11,998 bases of DNA from Minisyncoccota bacterium (GCA_028696935.1 JAQVGE010000016.1:1-11998), one strand, 5' to 3'. Positions 5,592-11,797 are shown, numbered from the stretch's first letter. The notes: a model not told the origin generated them from the letters alone. A program made the numbers and translations.

Positions 5592-6095
5592 ATGAAGATT
5601 ATCACTCAAGGCTTAAGTAGGCTGGTCTTCATATATGGAGACTATGCGATTAAAATTCCGTGGATAAATTTTGTTCTTCTTATTAAATGTTTTTTAAAAT
5701 ACAAAAACGAGGGTATTTTTGAAAAGAAAGCTAGCCGATATGGTAATAATAAAATTATGGCTATCCCCTGTTATATAGGGCACATTTTGTCTTCAAACAG
5801 AAGAGAATATCTGTATTTTAAAAAACATCAAAACGAAGAAGCTTTGCTTCCTGTAATAAAAACATTCTTATTTGGTTTTATAATTATTCAACCAAAAGGT
5901 AATGTTTTTACTTCCTCTAATCCTCGCTGGTTAAAATTTCTCAAAAAGAATACTAGTAGAGGAATTACAGATGTTGACTTAACAAAACCAGAAAATTTCT
6001 GTGAGTTTAATGGTTTAGTTAGATTACTTGATTATGGAAATGATCAGACTCAAGAAATCCTAGACTGTCACGGATTTGGAGTTATAAAAGAATAA
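5592..6095 (+). CDS. Hypothetical protein with weak protein-kinase-fold resemblance
   Basis: The 167-residue protein begins GLSRLVFIYGDYAIKIPWIN (7-26). Its pattern resembles the first strands of a kinase-like fold, with YAIKIP recalling the VAIK lysine. Near the C-terminus, DVDLTKPENFCEFNGLVRLLDYGN (about 126-149) recalls the segment D-x-x-x-x-N-(F)-..-L-x-(L/I)-(I/L)-D-(Y/F)-G that follows the catalytic loop. A canonical HRD motif and glycine-rich loop are not evident, and the protein is shorter than a full kinase. It may be a minimal or degenerate phosphotransferase-like protein. No signal peptide is clear, although residues 25-36 are hydrophobic. A terminator starts at its stop codon. The call rests on visual similarity only. 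Confidence 0.55.
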   Translation: MKIITQGLSRLVFIYGDYAIKIPWINFVLLIKCFLKYKNEGIFEKKASRYGNNKIMAIPCYIGHILSSNRREYLYFKKHQNEEALLPVIKTFLFGFIIIQPKGNVFTSSNPRWLKFLKKNTSRGITDVDLTKPENFCEFNGLVRLLDYGNDQTQEILDCHGFGVIKE

Positions 6096-6125
6096 CCCCC
6101 ACACAAAGGTATGGGGGTTATTTTT
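6094..6125 (+). terminator. Rho-independent terminator after the kinase-like gene
   Basis: AACCCCCA (6094-6101) pairs perfectly with TGGGGGTT (6112-6119), followed by ATTTTT. It overlaps the TAA stop codon. Confidence 0.9.
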
Positions 6126-6134
6126 AATTTAAAA

Positions 6135-6162
6135 AACAACCAGTGAATAATCACTAGTTGTT
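6135..6162 (-). terminator. Hairpin terminating the leftward 93-residue gene
   Basis: AACAACCAGTGA (6135-6146) and TCACTAGTTGTT (6151-6162) pair with one mismatch around a 4-base loop. A's on the left give a U tract for leftward transcripts. It separates two convergent genes, so both directions are insulated. Confidence 0.65.
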
Positions 6163-6178
6163 TGTGTTTTTGCTTATA

Positions 6179-6460
6179 TTAAATAGATTTTAAGATTGAC
6201 CAAATGGTCAAGATTGGAAAAAAAATAAATATCATTATGATACCAATCATTATTCCATAGAAATAATTCCAAGCATTACTGGGGGTAAAACTCCTAGAAT
6301 GCCAAGAAATAGTTCCTCGATAAAAAGATTGTCCTGTTCTCGAAATCCATTTAATTTGAGCAATAAAGTTTTTACACAACCTTTCGATATAACCGACTGT
6401 GTAACGGAAGGAGTTAAGAAACATAGTTCCCATACCGCCTCCTTTAGATTTTTTACTCAT
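6179..6460 (-). CDS. Small hypothetical protein with one C-terminal membrane helix
   Basis: The 93-residue protein has a basic, glycine-containing start (MSKKSKGGGMGTMF). An aromatic-rich amphipathic middle follows (FRYTVGYIERLCKNFIAQIKWISRTGQSFYRG). A strong C-terminal transmembrane helix spans about 66-88 (YFYGIMIGIIMIFIFFPILT). This is a tail-anchored or single-span layout. I recognise no family. A perfect promoter drives it, and hairpin terminators lie on both sides, so it is a single-gene unit likely to be well expressed. Confidence 0.65.
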   Translation of the reverse strand: MSKKSKGGGMGTMFLNSFRYTVGYIERLCKNFIAQIKWISRTGQSFYRGTISWHSRSFTPSNAWNYFYGIMIGIIMIFIFFPILTIWSILKSI

Positions 6461-6511
6461 TTTTTTTATATTTATGTATTTTTTATTTTAAAAAGATCTT
6501 ATTCTCTTTAT

Positions 6512-6540
6512 ATTATATCATATATTATATGTTGTGTCAA
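6512..6540 (-). promoter_or_regulatory. Perfect consensus promoter with extended -10
   Basis: On the minus strand, TTGACA (6535-6540), 17 bases, then TATAAT (6512-6517) preceded by TGA. This is full consensus at both boxes plus the extended -10 dinucleotide. The leader to the ATG at 6460 is about 45 bases, A/T-rich, without a Shine-Dalgarno sequence. Confidence 0.8.
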
Positions 6541-6550
6541 TATATAGTTA

Positions 6551-6593
6551 CTGAAAAACAAAACACTCTTTTAGAGAGTGCTTTGTTTTTCAG
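6551..6593 (-). terminator. Long hairpin terminator after the CPHC redoxin gene
   Basis: 6551-6569 pairs with 6575-6593 over 19 bp with one mismatch (CTGAAAAACAAA...). It ends the leftward rpsT/redoxin transcript. Just to its right, AGTTTTG is repeated three times in tandem (about 6592-6612). Confidence 0.8.
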
Positions 6594-6616
6594 TTTTGAG
6601 TTTTGAGTTTTGATTG

Positions 6617-6886
6617 TTACTTCCCTTCTGCCCAAGCCCTTATTTCATCTTTCCCCACATCTCCGCAAATAGTTTTGCCTGTTTTTTGGTTTAAGAAAAA
6701 AGGAATTCCTCCACAACAATTATCTCCATTATCAAGTTCTTCTAGAAGTCGGTCGTTATCTTCATTATACCAAATCTCTAGTTTCTTAATATCAAAACCA
6801 TCCACAATCAAATCATCAACAATTTTTTCCGACTCAACACAATGAGGACAATCAAGTCCGTAGAAAAATAGTAATTTATTTTCCAT
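6617..6886 (-). CDS. Thioredoxin/glutaredoxin-like protein with CPHC active site
   Basis: The 89-residue protein starts with a strand leading to GLDCPHC (10-16), the CxxC redox site on the first helix. GGIPFF (59-64) supplies the cis-proline (Pro62) that faces the active site in thioredoxin folds. Size and layout fit a glutaredoxin or minimal thioredoxin-like domain used in thiol-disulfide exchange in the cytoplasm; no signal peptide is seen. Extra cysteines, Cys57-Cys58 just before the cis-proline and Cys74, are uncommon and could bind metal or form a second disulfide. The gene begins 17 bases after rpsT and lacks its own Shine-Dalgarno, so it is probably co-transcribed with rpsT. Confidence 0.85.
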   Translation of the reverse strand: MENKLLFFYGLDCPHCVESEKIVDDLIVDGFDIKKLEIWYNEDNDRLLEELDNGDNCCGGIPFFLNQKTGKTICGDVGKDEIRAWAEGK

Positions 6887-6903
6887 ACTTTTTAAAAATT
6901 ATT

Positions 6904-7158
6904 TTATTTTGTTATTTTAGAAAGTCGAGCTTTTTTACGAGAAGCTGTATTCTTCTTGTAAACACCTTTCTTTGTAGCCTTATCAATAGCACTTTGAGCA
7001 ACAGGAAGAAGCTTTTTAGCTTCATCGTTCTTTTTCTCTTTAACTAATTTTTCAATCTTCTTAATAGATTCCTTGACCGCTTTTTTGTTACGATCATTAG
7101 CTGCTTTCTTCTTTAGAGAACCTCTTAAGGCCTTCTTGGCTGATTTTGTAATTGGCAT
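6904..7158 (-). CDS. rpsT: 30S ribosomal protein S20
   Basis: The 84-residue, highly basic helical protein begins MPITKSAKKALRGSLKKKAANDRNK and ends KKNTASRKKARLSKITK, both hallmark S20 segments. S20 binds 16S rRNA in the body of the small subunit and forms a three-helix bundle. Length is normal for the family (about 85-90). The central part (IEKLVKEKKNDEAKKLLPVAQSAIDKATKKGVYKKN) matches the second and third helices. The ATG at 7158 is preceded only by AT-rich sequence. The upstream interval holds an 11-bp direct repeat. It is the first gene of a two-gene unit with the redoxin. Confidence 0.96.
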   Translation of the reverse strand: MPITKSAKKALRGSLKKKAANDRNKKAVKESIKKIEKLVKEKKNDEAKKLLPVAQSAIDKATKKGVYKKNTASRKKARLSKITK

Positions 7159-7167
7159 ATTATATTT

Positions 7168-7199
7168 AATTAAGAATTAATAATTACGAATTAAGAATT
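7168..7199. repeat. Two 11-bp direct repeats upstream of rpsT
   Basis: AATTAAGAATT occurs at 7168-7178 and again at 7189-7199, a 21-base period or about two helical turns. Both copies sit between rpsT and ruvA, inside the presumed rpsT leader. They could be a protein-binding site or a chance result of AT-rich sequence. Confidence 0.35.
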
Positions 7200-7280
7200 G
7201 TTCAAATAATGCCGAGACACGAACAAATTTGAATATGTGCATATTACCAGAAAAACAACTTAAAGTAAACAATGTGGTAG

Positions 7281-7310
7281 TTTATACAAAATCATAAAAA
7301 TTAGTATAAT
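7281..7310 (+). promoter_or_regulatory. ruvA promoter
   Basis: TATAAT (7305-7310) ends six bases before the ruvA ATG at 7317. A weak TTTATA -35 (7281-7286) lies 18 bases upstream. The transcript would be leaderless. Confidence 0.6.
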
Positions 7311-7316
7311 AGTACT

Positions 7317-7895
7317 ATGCTTGCTTATATAGAAGAAGGAATAGTTATCCAAATCTCCCCTAAGTTCATTATTTTAAACAAAAATGGAATTGGTTATAGG
7401 GTGTCTGTAATGGAGGAGATTTTGAGTTCTTTAAACACCGGAGATATTCTGTCTTTATGGATTTATACTGCTGTTCGAGAAAACTCAATTGATTTATATG
7501 GTTTCTCTTCATCAGAAGAAATGGCTTTTTTTGAACTTTTACTTGAAGTATCAGGAATTGGTCCAAAATCTGCTTTGGCTACTCTTGGAGTCGCCCCAAT
7601 CGAAACTCTCAAAAAAGCAATTGCGACTGGAGATACAAGTTATCTAAATAAGGTTTCTGGAATTGGAAAAAAGACGGCCGAGAGAATTGTTATCGAGCTT
7701 AGAGATAAATTAATTTCATACAAAAACGAGGAAGGAAATTCATCTCTTCGTGATGATGGTGATGTCGTAGAAGCACTTAAGTCTTTGGGTTATTCTCAGT
7801 CAGAAGCTCGAGAAGCCTTAAAACAGGTTCCAAAAGAAATAGAGGGGGCAAATGCTAGGATAAAAGAATCATTAAAAATATTATCTAATAGATAA
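7317..7895 (+). CDS. ruvA: Holliday junction branch migration protein RuvA
   Basis: The 192-residue protein has the three RuvA domains. The N-terminal OB fold (about 1-62) contains IVIQISPKFIILNKNGIGYRV. A tandem helix-hairpin-helix domain has LEVSGIGPKSALATLG (about 77-92) and LNKVSGIGKKTAERIVIEL (about 109-127). The flexible acidic linker (ENEEGNSSLRDDGD-like, about 138-150) leads to the C-terminal UBA-like domain (VVEALKSLGYSQSEAREALK, about 150-169) that contacts RuvB. RuvA tetramers bind four-way junctions and load RuvB. ruvB and ruvC are not in the window. fpg follows after 71 bases in the same direction. Confidence 0.97.
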   Translation: MLAYIEEGIVIQISPKFIILNKNGIGYRVSVMEEILSSLNTGDILSLWIYTAVRENSIDLYGFSSSEEMAFFELLLEVSGIGPKSALATLGVAPIETLKKAIATGDTSYLNKVSGIGKKTAERIVIELRDKLISYKNEEGNSSLRDDGDVVEALKSLGYSQSEAREALKQVPKEIEGANARIKESLKILSNR

Positions 7896-7966
7896 ACTTT
7901 TATTAAATTAAAAAGATTAAAAAATAAGGAAAGACAAAATCTTTTTACTAAAATAATTACAATCAA

Positions 7967-8902
7967 ATGCCAGAATTACCAGAAGTTACCACAACTGTTT
8001 TGGGACTACAAAGAGTTCTGCCTGGTCTCACAATTTCATCTGTTTGGACAGATTTAGCCAAAAAGAAACAAAAAATTAAACATTATCAAAACACTCTTAA
8101 AAGTGAGGATTTTCTGTTTTATTTTAGAGAAGAAGTCGTTGGAGCCAAGGTTATAAAAACAGAAAGAAGAGCTAAGAACATTTTGATTCATTTAAATAAT
8201 AAAAAAATTATTTTGATTCATTTAAAGATGACAGGCCATTTAATTTTTGGGAAATATAATTTCAACAAAAAAGAAAATCTTTGGTTTCCAGATAAAAAAG
8301 AAAGAAAAGAACTACACGACCCTTATAATAGATTTATTCATGTTGTATTTTCTTTTAAAGAAAATACAAATTCTTTGGTTTTTTGTGATGCTCGAAAATT
8401 TGGGAAAGTAACTTTAATTAATAATGATTTTAACAAAGAAGATAAACACCCGTTAAACCTTCTTGGTCCAGAACCATTAGAAAAAGTTTTTGATTTTAAT
8501 AAGTTTAAGAAACAACTATTCTTAAAAAAGAACGGAAAAATAAAAACGGTCTTAATGGATCAATCTGTTATTTCGGGAATTGGAAACATCTATTCTGATG
8601 AGATGCTTTGGTTATCATCAATTCACCCAGAGTCAAAAGTTGAAAATATTCCATTAAAAAACTTAAGGGAGCTTTATTTATCAATGAAAGAAGTCCTAAC
8701 TAAAGGAATAAAATTTGGGGGAGACTCAACTTCTGATTATAGAAATATTGATGGTAAAAAAGGTAATTTTCAGAATAAACATAATGTTTATCAAAAAAGA
8801 AATGAGCCGTGTGGAAAAAGAAATTGTAAGGGTGTTATAATAAGAAAAGTAATTGGTGGACGAAGTTCTCATTTTTGCAATACCCACCAAAAGCTATATT
8901 AA
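7967..8902 (+). CDS. mutM: Formamidopyrimidine-DNA glycosylase (Fpg/MutM)
   Basis: This bifunctional glycosylase/AP lyase removes 8-oxoguanine and formamidopyrimidines. MPELPEV gives the catalytic Pro2 and Glu3. RRAKNILIHL (67-76) carries the conserved lysine at 70. HLKMTGHL (85-92) supplies the void-filling Met. CDARKFG (140-146) corresponds to the D-x-R-x-F-G segment, and SGIGNIYSDEMLW (203-215) is the helix-two-turn-helix. The C-terminal zinc finger is Cys282-x4-Cys287...Cys304-x2-His307, with GGRSSHFC around Arg299. The last ligand is normally Cys (CxxCQ); here it is His. The protein has 311 residues, about 40 longer than usual, through insertions near residues 30-55 and 96-120. ruvA lies upstream and a small membrane protein downstream, probably one unit. 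Confidence 0.95.
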   Translation: MPELPEVTTTVLGLQRVLPGLTISSVWTDLAKKKQKIKHYQNTLKSEDFLFYFREEVVGAKVIKTERRAKNILIHLNNKKIILIHLKMTGHLIFGKYNFNKKENLWFPDKKERKELHDPYNRFIHVVFSFKENTNSLVFCDARKFGKVTLINNDFNKEDKHPLNLLGPEPLEKVFDFNKFKKQLFLKKNGKIKTVLMDQSVISGIGNIYSDEMLWLSSIHPESKVENIPLKNLRELYLSMKEVLTKGIKFGGDSTSDYRNIDGKKGNFQNKHNVYQKRNEPCGKRNCKGVIIRKVIGGRSSHFCNTHQKLY

Positions 8903-8928
8903 TTTATAATTAATTTTAAAATAAAAAT

Positions 8929-9111
8929 ATGAAATCTGATAAAGGATTAGGTTTGGGGGGTATGTTTCTATTAATTGTTTTAGGGGTTTTTATAATTTGG
9001 GTTTTGGTTGGAGGGCCATCTGAAAGTAAAAACAAAAATGCCGATAAGGTAATAGAAAAATCTGTCTGGCCAGCTCCTGGAGAAATCCCCTCTTATGGAC
9101 CAGTGGAATAA
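8929..9111 (+). CDS. Small single-span membrane protein, hypothetical
   Basis: The 60-residue protein has a glycine-rich basic start (MKSDKGLGLGG). One hydrophobic helix spans about 12-28 (MFLLIVLGVFIIWVLVG). The tail is polar and proline-rich (SVWPAPGEIPSYGPVE). By charge the N-terminus should be cytoplasmic and the tail external. I know no family for it. It begins 26 bases after fpg and ends exactly where the convergent methyltransferase gene ends, with no terminator between the two. Confidence 0.65.
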   Translation: MKSDKGLGLGGMFLLIVLGVFIIWVLVGGPSESKNKNADKVIEKSVWPAPGEIPSYGPVE

Positions 9112-9594
9112 TTAGGGTCTTAAAATTTTAAATAAAGCCACCCCACAAGCCACGGAAACATTTAGTGATTCTTTTTTACCGTACATGGGTATTTCAATTA
9201 TTTTGTCACAATATTTTAAAACCTTTTTATCTACACCTGAAACTTCTTGGCCTAAAATAATTGCTACTTTTTTAGGTTTTTTATATTTACGATAATCGAG
9301 AGATTCTTTGGCTTGCTCAAGAGCGATAATCTCAAAACCCTTCTTCTTTAAATCTTTAATTAGGGGAATTATTTTTTCTTGATATTCCCAAGGGACAAAA
9401 TCTTCTGCTCCTAAGGCGCTTTTTTTAATATCTTTTTGAATCCGACCAAATTTATCTGTTGGACAAGGAGTGCATCCAACCAAATAAACCTTATCGATTC
9501 CAACAGCATCAGAAGTTCTAAAAATAGCCCCAACGTTTATCGCTGAGCGAATATCAGAAAGAATTAAAAATTTTTCTTCTTTATTTTTTATCAT
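9112..9594 (-). CDS. SpoU/TrmH-family RNA 2'-O-methyltransferase
   Basis: The start at ATG 9594 (160 residues, MIKNKEEKFLIL) is chosen because the family begins just before its first strand and a TGTTATAAT promoter sits 9 bases upstream. A longer frame reaching 9702 would run through that promoter. The three SPOUT knot motifs are present: IRSAINVGAIFRTSDAVG (15-32), VAIILGQEVSGVDKKVL (110-126) and IEIPMYGKKESLNVSVACGVALF (about 133-155). Such enzymes methylate the ribose 2'-OH of tRNA or rRNA using S-adenosylmethionine. With no N-terminal substrate-binding domain, this is the minimal catalytic form. The exact target nucleotide cannot be told. Confidence 0.92.
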   Translation of the reverse strand: MIKNKEEKFLILSDIRSAINVGAIFRTSDAVGIDKVYLVGCTPCPTDKFGRIQKDIKKSALGAEDFVPWEYQEKIIPLIKDLKKKGFEIIALEQAKESLDYRKYKKPKKVAIILGQEVSGVDKKVLKYCDKIIEIPMYGKKESLNVSVACGVALFKILRP

Positions 9595-9603
9595 TATATA
9601 TAA

Positions 9604-9612
9604 ATTATAACA
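9604..9612 (-). promoter_or_regulatory. Extended -10 promoter of the methyltransferase gene
   Basis: The minus strand reads TGTTATAAT, a perfect extended -10, ending 9 bases before the ATG at 9594. The -35 is weak. A leaderless transcript is implied. Confidence 0.65.
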
Positions 9613-9648
9613 TCCTAGACAAATAAATAAATTTCCCCAGTTAGCTTG

Positions 9649-9806
9649 TTTTTCGTGCTCGAAAAATATAGTTCCGCTTCGGACCACCAAAATTGTCATC
9701 ACGCATAAAATTCTGCTGAATTTTTGCGCAATCCCGACTCGCGCCGTCGCGCTCCGTCTCGGACATTTTTAAAAACCATAAGGGATTATGGTTTTTAAAA
9801 ATGTCC
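9649..9806 (-). repeat. GC-rich cluster of small hairpins ending in a perfect 21-bp inverted repeat
   Basis: Read on the minus strand, the stretch contains a perfect 21-bp inverted repeat (9761-9781 with 9786-9806, 4-base loop). Next comes a GC-rich segment with GCGC-GACG-GCGC (9741-9752). A hairpin AAAATTC-AGCA-GAATTTT (9707-9724) follows, extended by CGCA/TGCG. Then come TCCG-AAG-CGGA (9673-9683) and TTTTTCG-AGCA-CGAAAAA (9649-9666). Two of the hairpins share the loop AGCA. Most of the 310-base gap between the methyltransferase and the coiled-coil gene is explained by this structure. Open frames on both strands here look like by-products of the composition. It may be an RNA, a terminator complex or a small repeat element. 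Confidence 0.55.
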
Positions 9807-9908
9807 CCAGAACAGGAGATTATTATAAACATATTATCTGATGAGAGTTATACGAGAGGGATGTATGATCAGTTGATGTTTATTAAAACATTATATAGAG
9901 ATAACTAG
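9801..9908 (+). CDS. Possible 35-residue peptide
   Basis: The ATG at 9801 opens a frame reading MSPEQEIIINILSDESYTRG and 15 further residues, ending at TAG 9906-9908. It starts inside the 3' arm of the 21-bp inverted repeat and its stop overlaps that of the convergent coiled-coil gene. The peptide is acidic and could be helical. No promoter or ribosome site is seen, and the frame stays open without an ATG back to 9720. It may be chance. Confidence 0.2.
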   Translation: MSPEQEIIINILSDESYTRGMYDQLMFIKTLYRDN

Positions 9909-11566
9909 TTAATTTTATTCCTTAATTTACTTAGAGCTTCAGCCTTCAGTTTATTAATAGATAATCCCGCATTTCCAATAATATATAAAGTAGAATTCAA
10001 TGTTGTCTCAAAGTCTCGACCAAAAATCACCTTAAGTGTATCCTTGTCTTCCTTATCTGATTTTAATAGTTTTATTATTTCTATTTTTTTATTAGTATCA
10101 GATTTATCAAAATTATCTATAATTTTAGAGATAACATTACTTCTGTCTTCATTGCGTTCATTTTGTAGGTATTTAATATCTTCGTTTGTTGCATATGTAT
10201 TCATAGCAAAACTAAATGTTAAAGTATCATCATTAAAAATTTTACCAACAGATTCTTCATATTTTTCATTTAGTTGTTTTTTCCTTTCAAAAATTACTTG
10301 TCTTCCCCAAATACCTTTTTCAAATCGACTCTTACAGTCCTCAAATTCTTTATCTTTCAAAAACTGTTCTTTGGGTAAATTCCACTCTATGGATTCAGAA
10401 AGAATATCTAGACCTCTTATAAAATCTTCATCAAGATTTTTTTCATTAATTGGCATAATTATACGATCAAACATTTTACGAAGGCCTCGTTTTTTATTTT
10501 CTATCTTAAGATGTTGTTCGGACAACCAACCTACACCTACTAGAATCTCTACTTTTTCTTTAAATGTTTTTCCAATAAAGTCTGATGGTTTATTTAGTCC
10601 AAAATTTTTTAAGACTTCTATTCTTTCATAATCATACATTTTTTTATAACCCCATCTTGATTCTCTACTTAATTTTTTAATACTTTCTTCAGATAATTCT
10701 TCAAGATCAAAAATGTTTAAGTGCGGATTTATGGGGTCAACAATGTCTTCCTTGGATGTATTATTATTTGCTATTTCTCTAGCTTTTATTTCATATACCG
10801 AAAGAATCCACTCAAATGTTCTATTTAGTGAATCATTACTATGTTTTATATCTTCATCCAGAGGATATCCAAGATCCTTTACAATTCTAATTTTTTCTGT
10901 GTTTTCTTTTTTTGAAAAAGATTCAATAGAATCTATCTCATTGCTTTTTAACAAATTTATTTTTTCTTTTTTTTCTGCTAAAAATTTTAGGTTTTCTTTT
11001 TCTGGTCTTTCTAAATTCTTTTTTGGTTTATCTGCATTAGTTTTTACTTCAAAATCTTTTTTAAGTTCAGATTTTAATTCTTCAATTTTTTCTTTATCTT
11101 CCTCAGTTTTTTGTTTTTTATTAACCTCATCTTTCTCTTCTAAAACAGATAAAATTTCTTGAGGTATTTTGGGCTTTTTAGGGAAGTTTTCTATGTCTAC
11201 AGGGGGGATAATTTTTTCCTTTTTAATATTAAATCCCTCTTTTGTTAGATTAATTTCAGTTTTTTCTTTATATAAATCATATTTCTCAACAATTTCTCTT
11301 ATACGACTCTGTATATTAATCTGTTCTTGTTGTGAAAAATTATCAAAAAGTTTTTTATCTTTAACTATATCTATTAAGTAAGACAGTTCAAGATTATCTT
11401 TTATTTCTTGTTTATCACTCTCGTTATTATTAGGGAAATCTGTATCTATATCAGACCTTATTTTGTCTATAGTATCTCTTGTAGATTCAGTTAACTTCGC
11501 ACTAATTTTATTTTTGAATTCTTCTTCTTTCTTTCCAAACGATTGAAAATTTGTGCTTTCTTTCAT
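9905..11566 (-). CDS. Large charged coiled-coil-rich protein of unknown function
   Basis: I start it at ATG 11566 (553 residues), six bases downstream of an extended -10 promoter. A TTG two codons earlier is the only upstream alternative. No signal peptide or membrane helix is seen, so it is probably cytoplasmic. Residues 1-120 are charged helices. Residues about 125-215 are a Lys/Glu-rich low-complexity stretch, preceded by a proline patch (PPVDIENFPKKPKIPQE), that reads as coiled coil or a disordered linker. The C-terminal half (about 230-553) looks globular and helical, with tryptophans (SRWGYKK, GVGWLSE, IEWNLPKE, GIWGRQ). I recognise no domain or catalytic motif. Its size and isolation between structured repeats make it a lineage-specific accessory candidate. 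Confidence 0.85.
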   Translation of the reverse strand: MKESTNFQSFGKKEEEFKNKISAKLTESTRDTIDKIRSDIDTDFPNNNESDKQEIKDNLELSYLIDIVKDKKLFDNFSQQEQINIQSRIREIVEKYDLYKEKTEINLTKEGFNIKKEKIIPPVDIENFPKKPKIPQEILSVLEEKDEVNKKQKTEEDKEKIEELKSELKKDFEVKTNADKPKKNLERPEKENLKFLAEKKEKINLLKSNEIDSIESFSKKENTEKIRIVKDLGYPLDEDIKHSNDSLNRTFEWILSVYEIKAREIANNNTSKEDIVDPINPHLNIFDLEELSEESIKKLSRESRWGYKKMYDYERIEVLKNFGLNKPSDFIGKTFKEKVEILVGVGWLSEQHLKIENKKRGLRKMFDRIIMPINEKNLDEDFIRGLDILSESIEWNLPKEQFLKDKEFEDCKSRFEKGIWGRQVIFERKKQLNEKYEESVGKIFNDDTLTFSFAMNTYATNEDIKYLQNERNEDRSNVISKIIDNFDKSDTNKKIEIIKLLKSDKEDKDTLKVIFGRDFETTLNSTLYIIGNAGLSINKLKAEALSKLRNKIN

Positions 11567-11572
11567 AATCAA

Positions 11573-11581
11573 AGTATATCA
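11573..11581 (-). promoter_or_regulatory. Extended -10 promoter of the coiled-coil gene
   Basis: The minus strand reads TGATATACT (TG-N-TATACT), ending six bases before the ATG at 11566. This spacing is the same as for the malic enzyme, ruvA and DUF5652 genes. Confidence 0.6.
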
Positions 11582-11631
11582 GAAATATCTAAAAGTTCTA
11601 TTCCTATCATGGTTAACCCATTTTGCACGTA

Positions 11632-11658
11632 AAAAAGTCTTGTGTTGCAAGACTTTTT
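11632..11658 (-). terminator. Terminator hairpin after element copy 3
   Basis: AAAAAGTCTTG (11632-11642) pairs perfectly with CAAGACTTTTT (11648-11658), with a 5-base loop. For leftward transcripts the U tract is supplied by the left arm. It ends the tRNA-Lys/element unit and, read rightward, would also work in the other direction. Confidence 0.75.
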
Positions 11659-11663
11659 ATCGG

Positions 11664-11797
11664 GTCCGCCCGGTAGGAATCGGTCACTCTCGTGGATATT
11701 TTATTTCGTAAACTCATAAAACATCTCACTCGCTCGACCCCCACTCGCCCCGACCGCTTCGCGGACTTCGTCGGGGCTCGGTTCGATTCCCACCGAA
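11664..11797 (-). repeat. tRNA-tailed structured element, copy 3 (Lys)
   Basis: On the minus strand the element begins GGTGGGAATCGAACC (11780-11794), an antisense copy of the tRNA-Lys T arm with one change that turns an A-U into a G-U pair. It ends with 11664-11682, identical over 19 bases to the tRNA-Lys tail at 11848-11866. Interior parts match copy 2 in order. They are CCCCGAC/GTCGGGG enclosing GAAGTC and CGCGAAGCG mini-hairpins, then CGAGTGGGGGTCGAGCGAGTG. A hairpin GATGTTTTAT/ATAAAATATC follows (11716-11725/11695-11704) with loop GAGTTTACGAA, then CCACGAGAGTGACCG. An ORF across it on the minus strand is a compositional artefact. Confidence 0.75.

Noticed and set aside
9595..9702. N-terminal extension of the methyltransferase up to 9702
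   Set aside because: The added residues are unlike the family, and the frame would cross the strong TGTTATAAT promoter; the ATG at 9594 fits both family length and promoter.
9641..9832. 63-residue minus-strand ORF in the hairpin cluster
   Set aside because: It lies wholly on inverted repeats and GC-rich hairpins, overlaps the methyltransferase promoter side, and has no family resemblance.
10044..11381. Three plus-strand ORFs (10044-10631, 10713-11162, 11169-11381)
   Set aside because: They are shadows antisense to the coiled-coil gene. Their Ser/Phe-rich composition is what the complement of Lys/Glu-rich codons gives.
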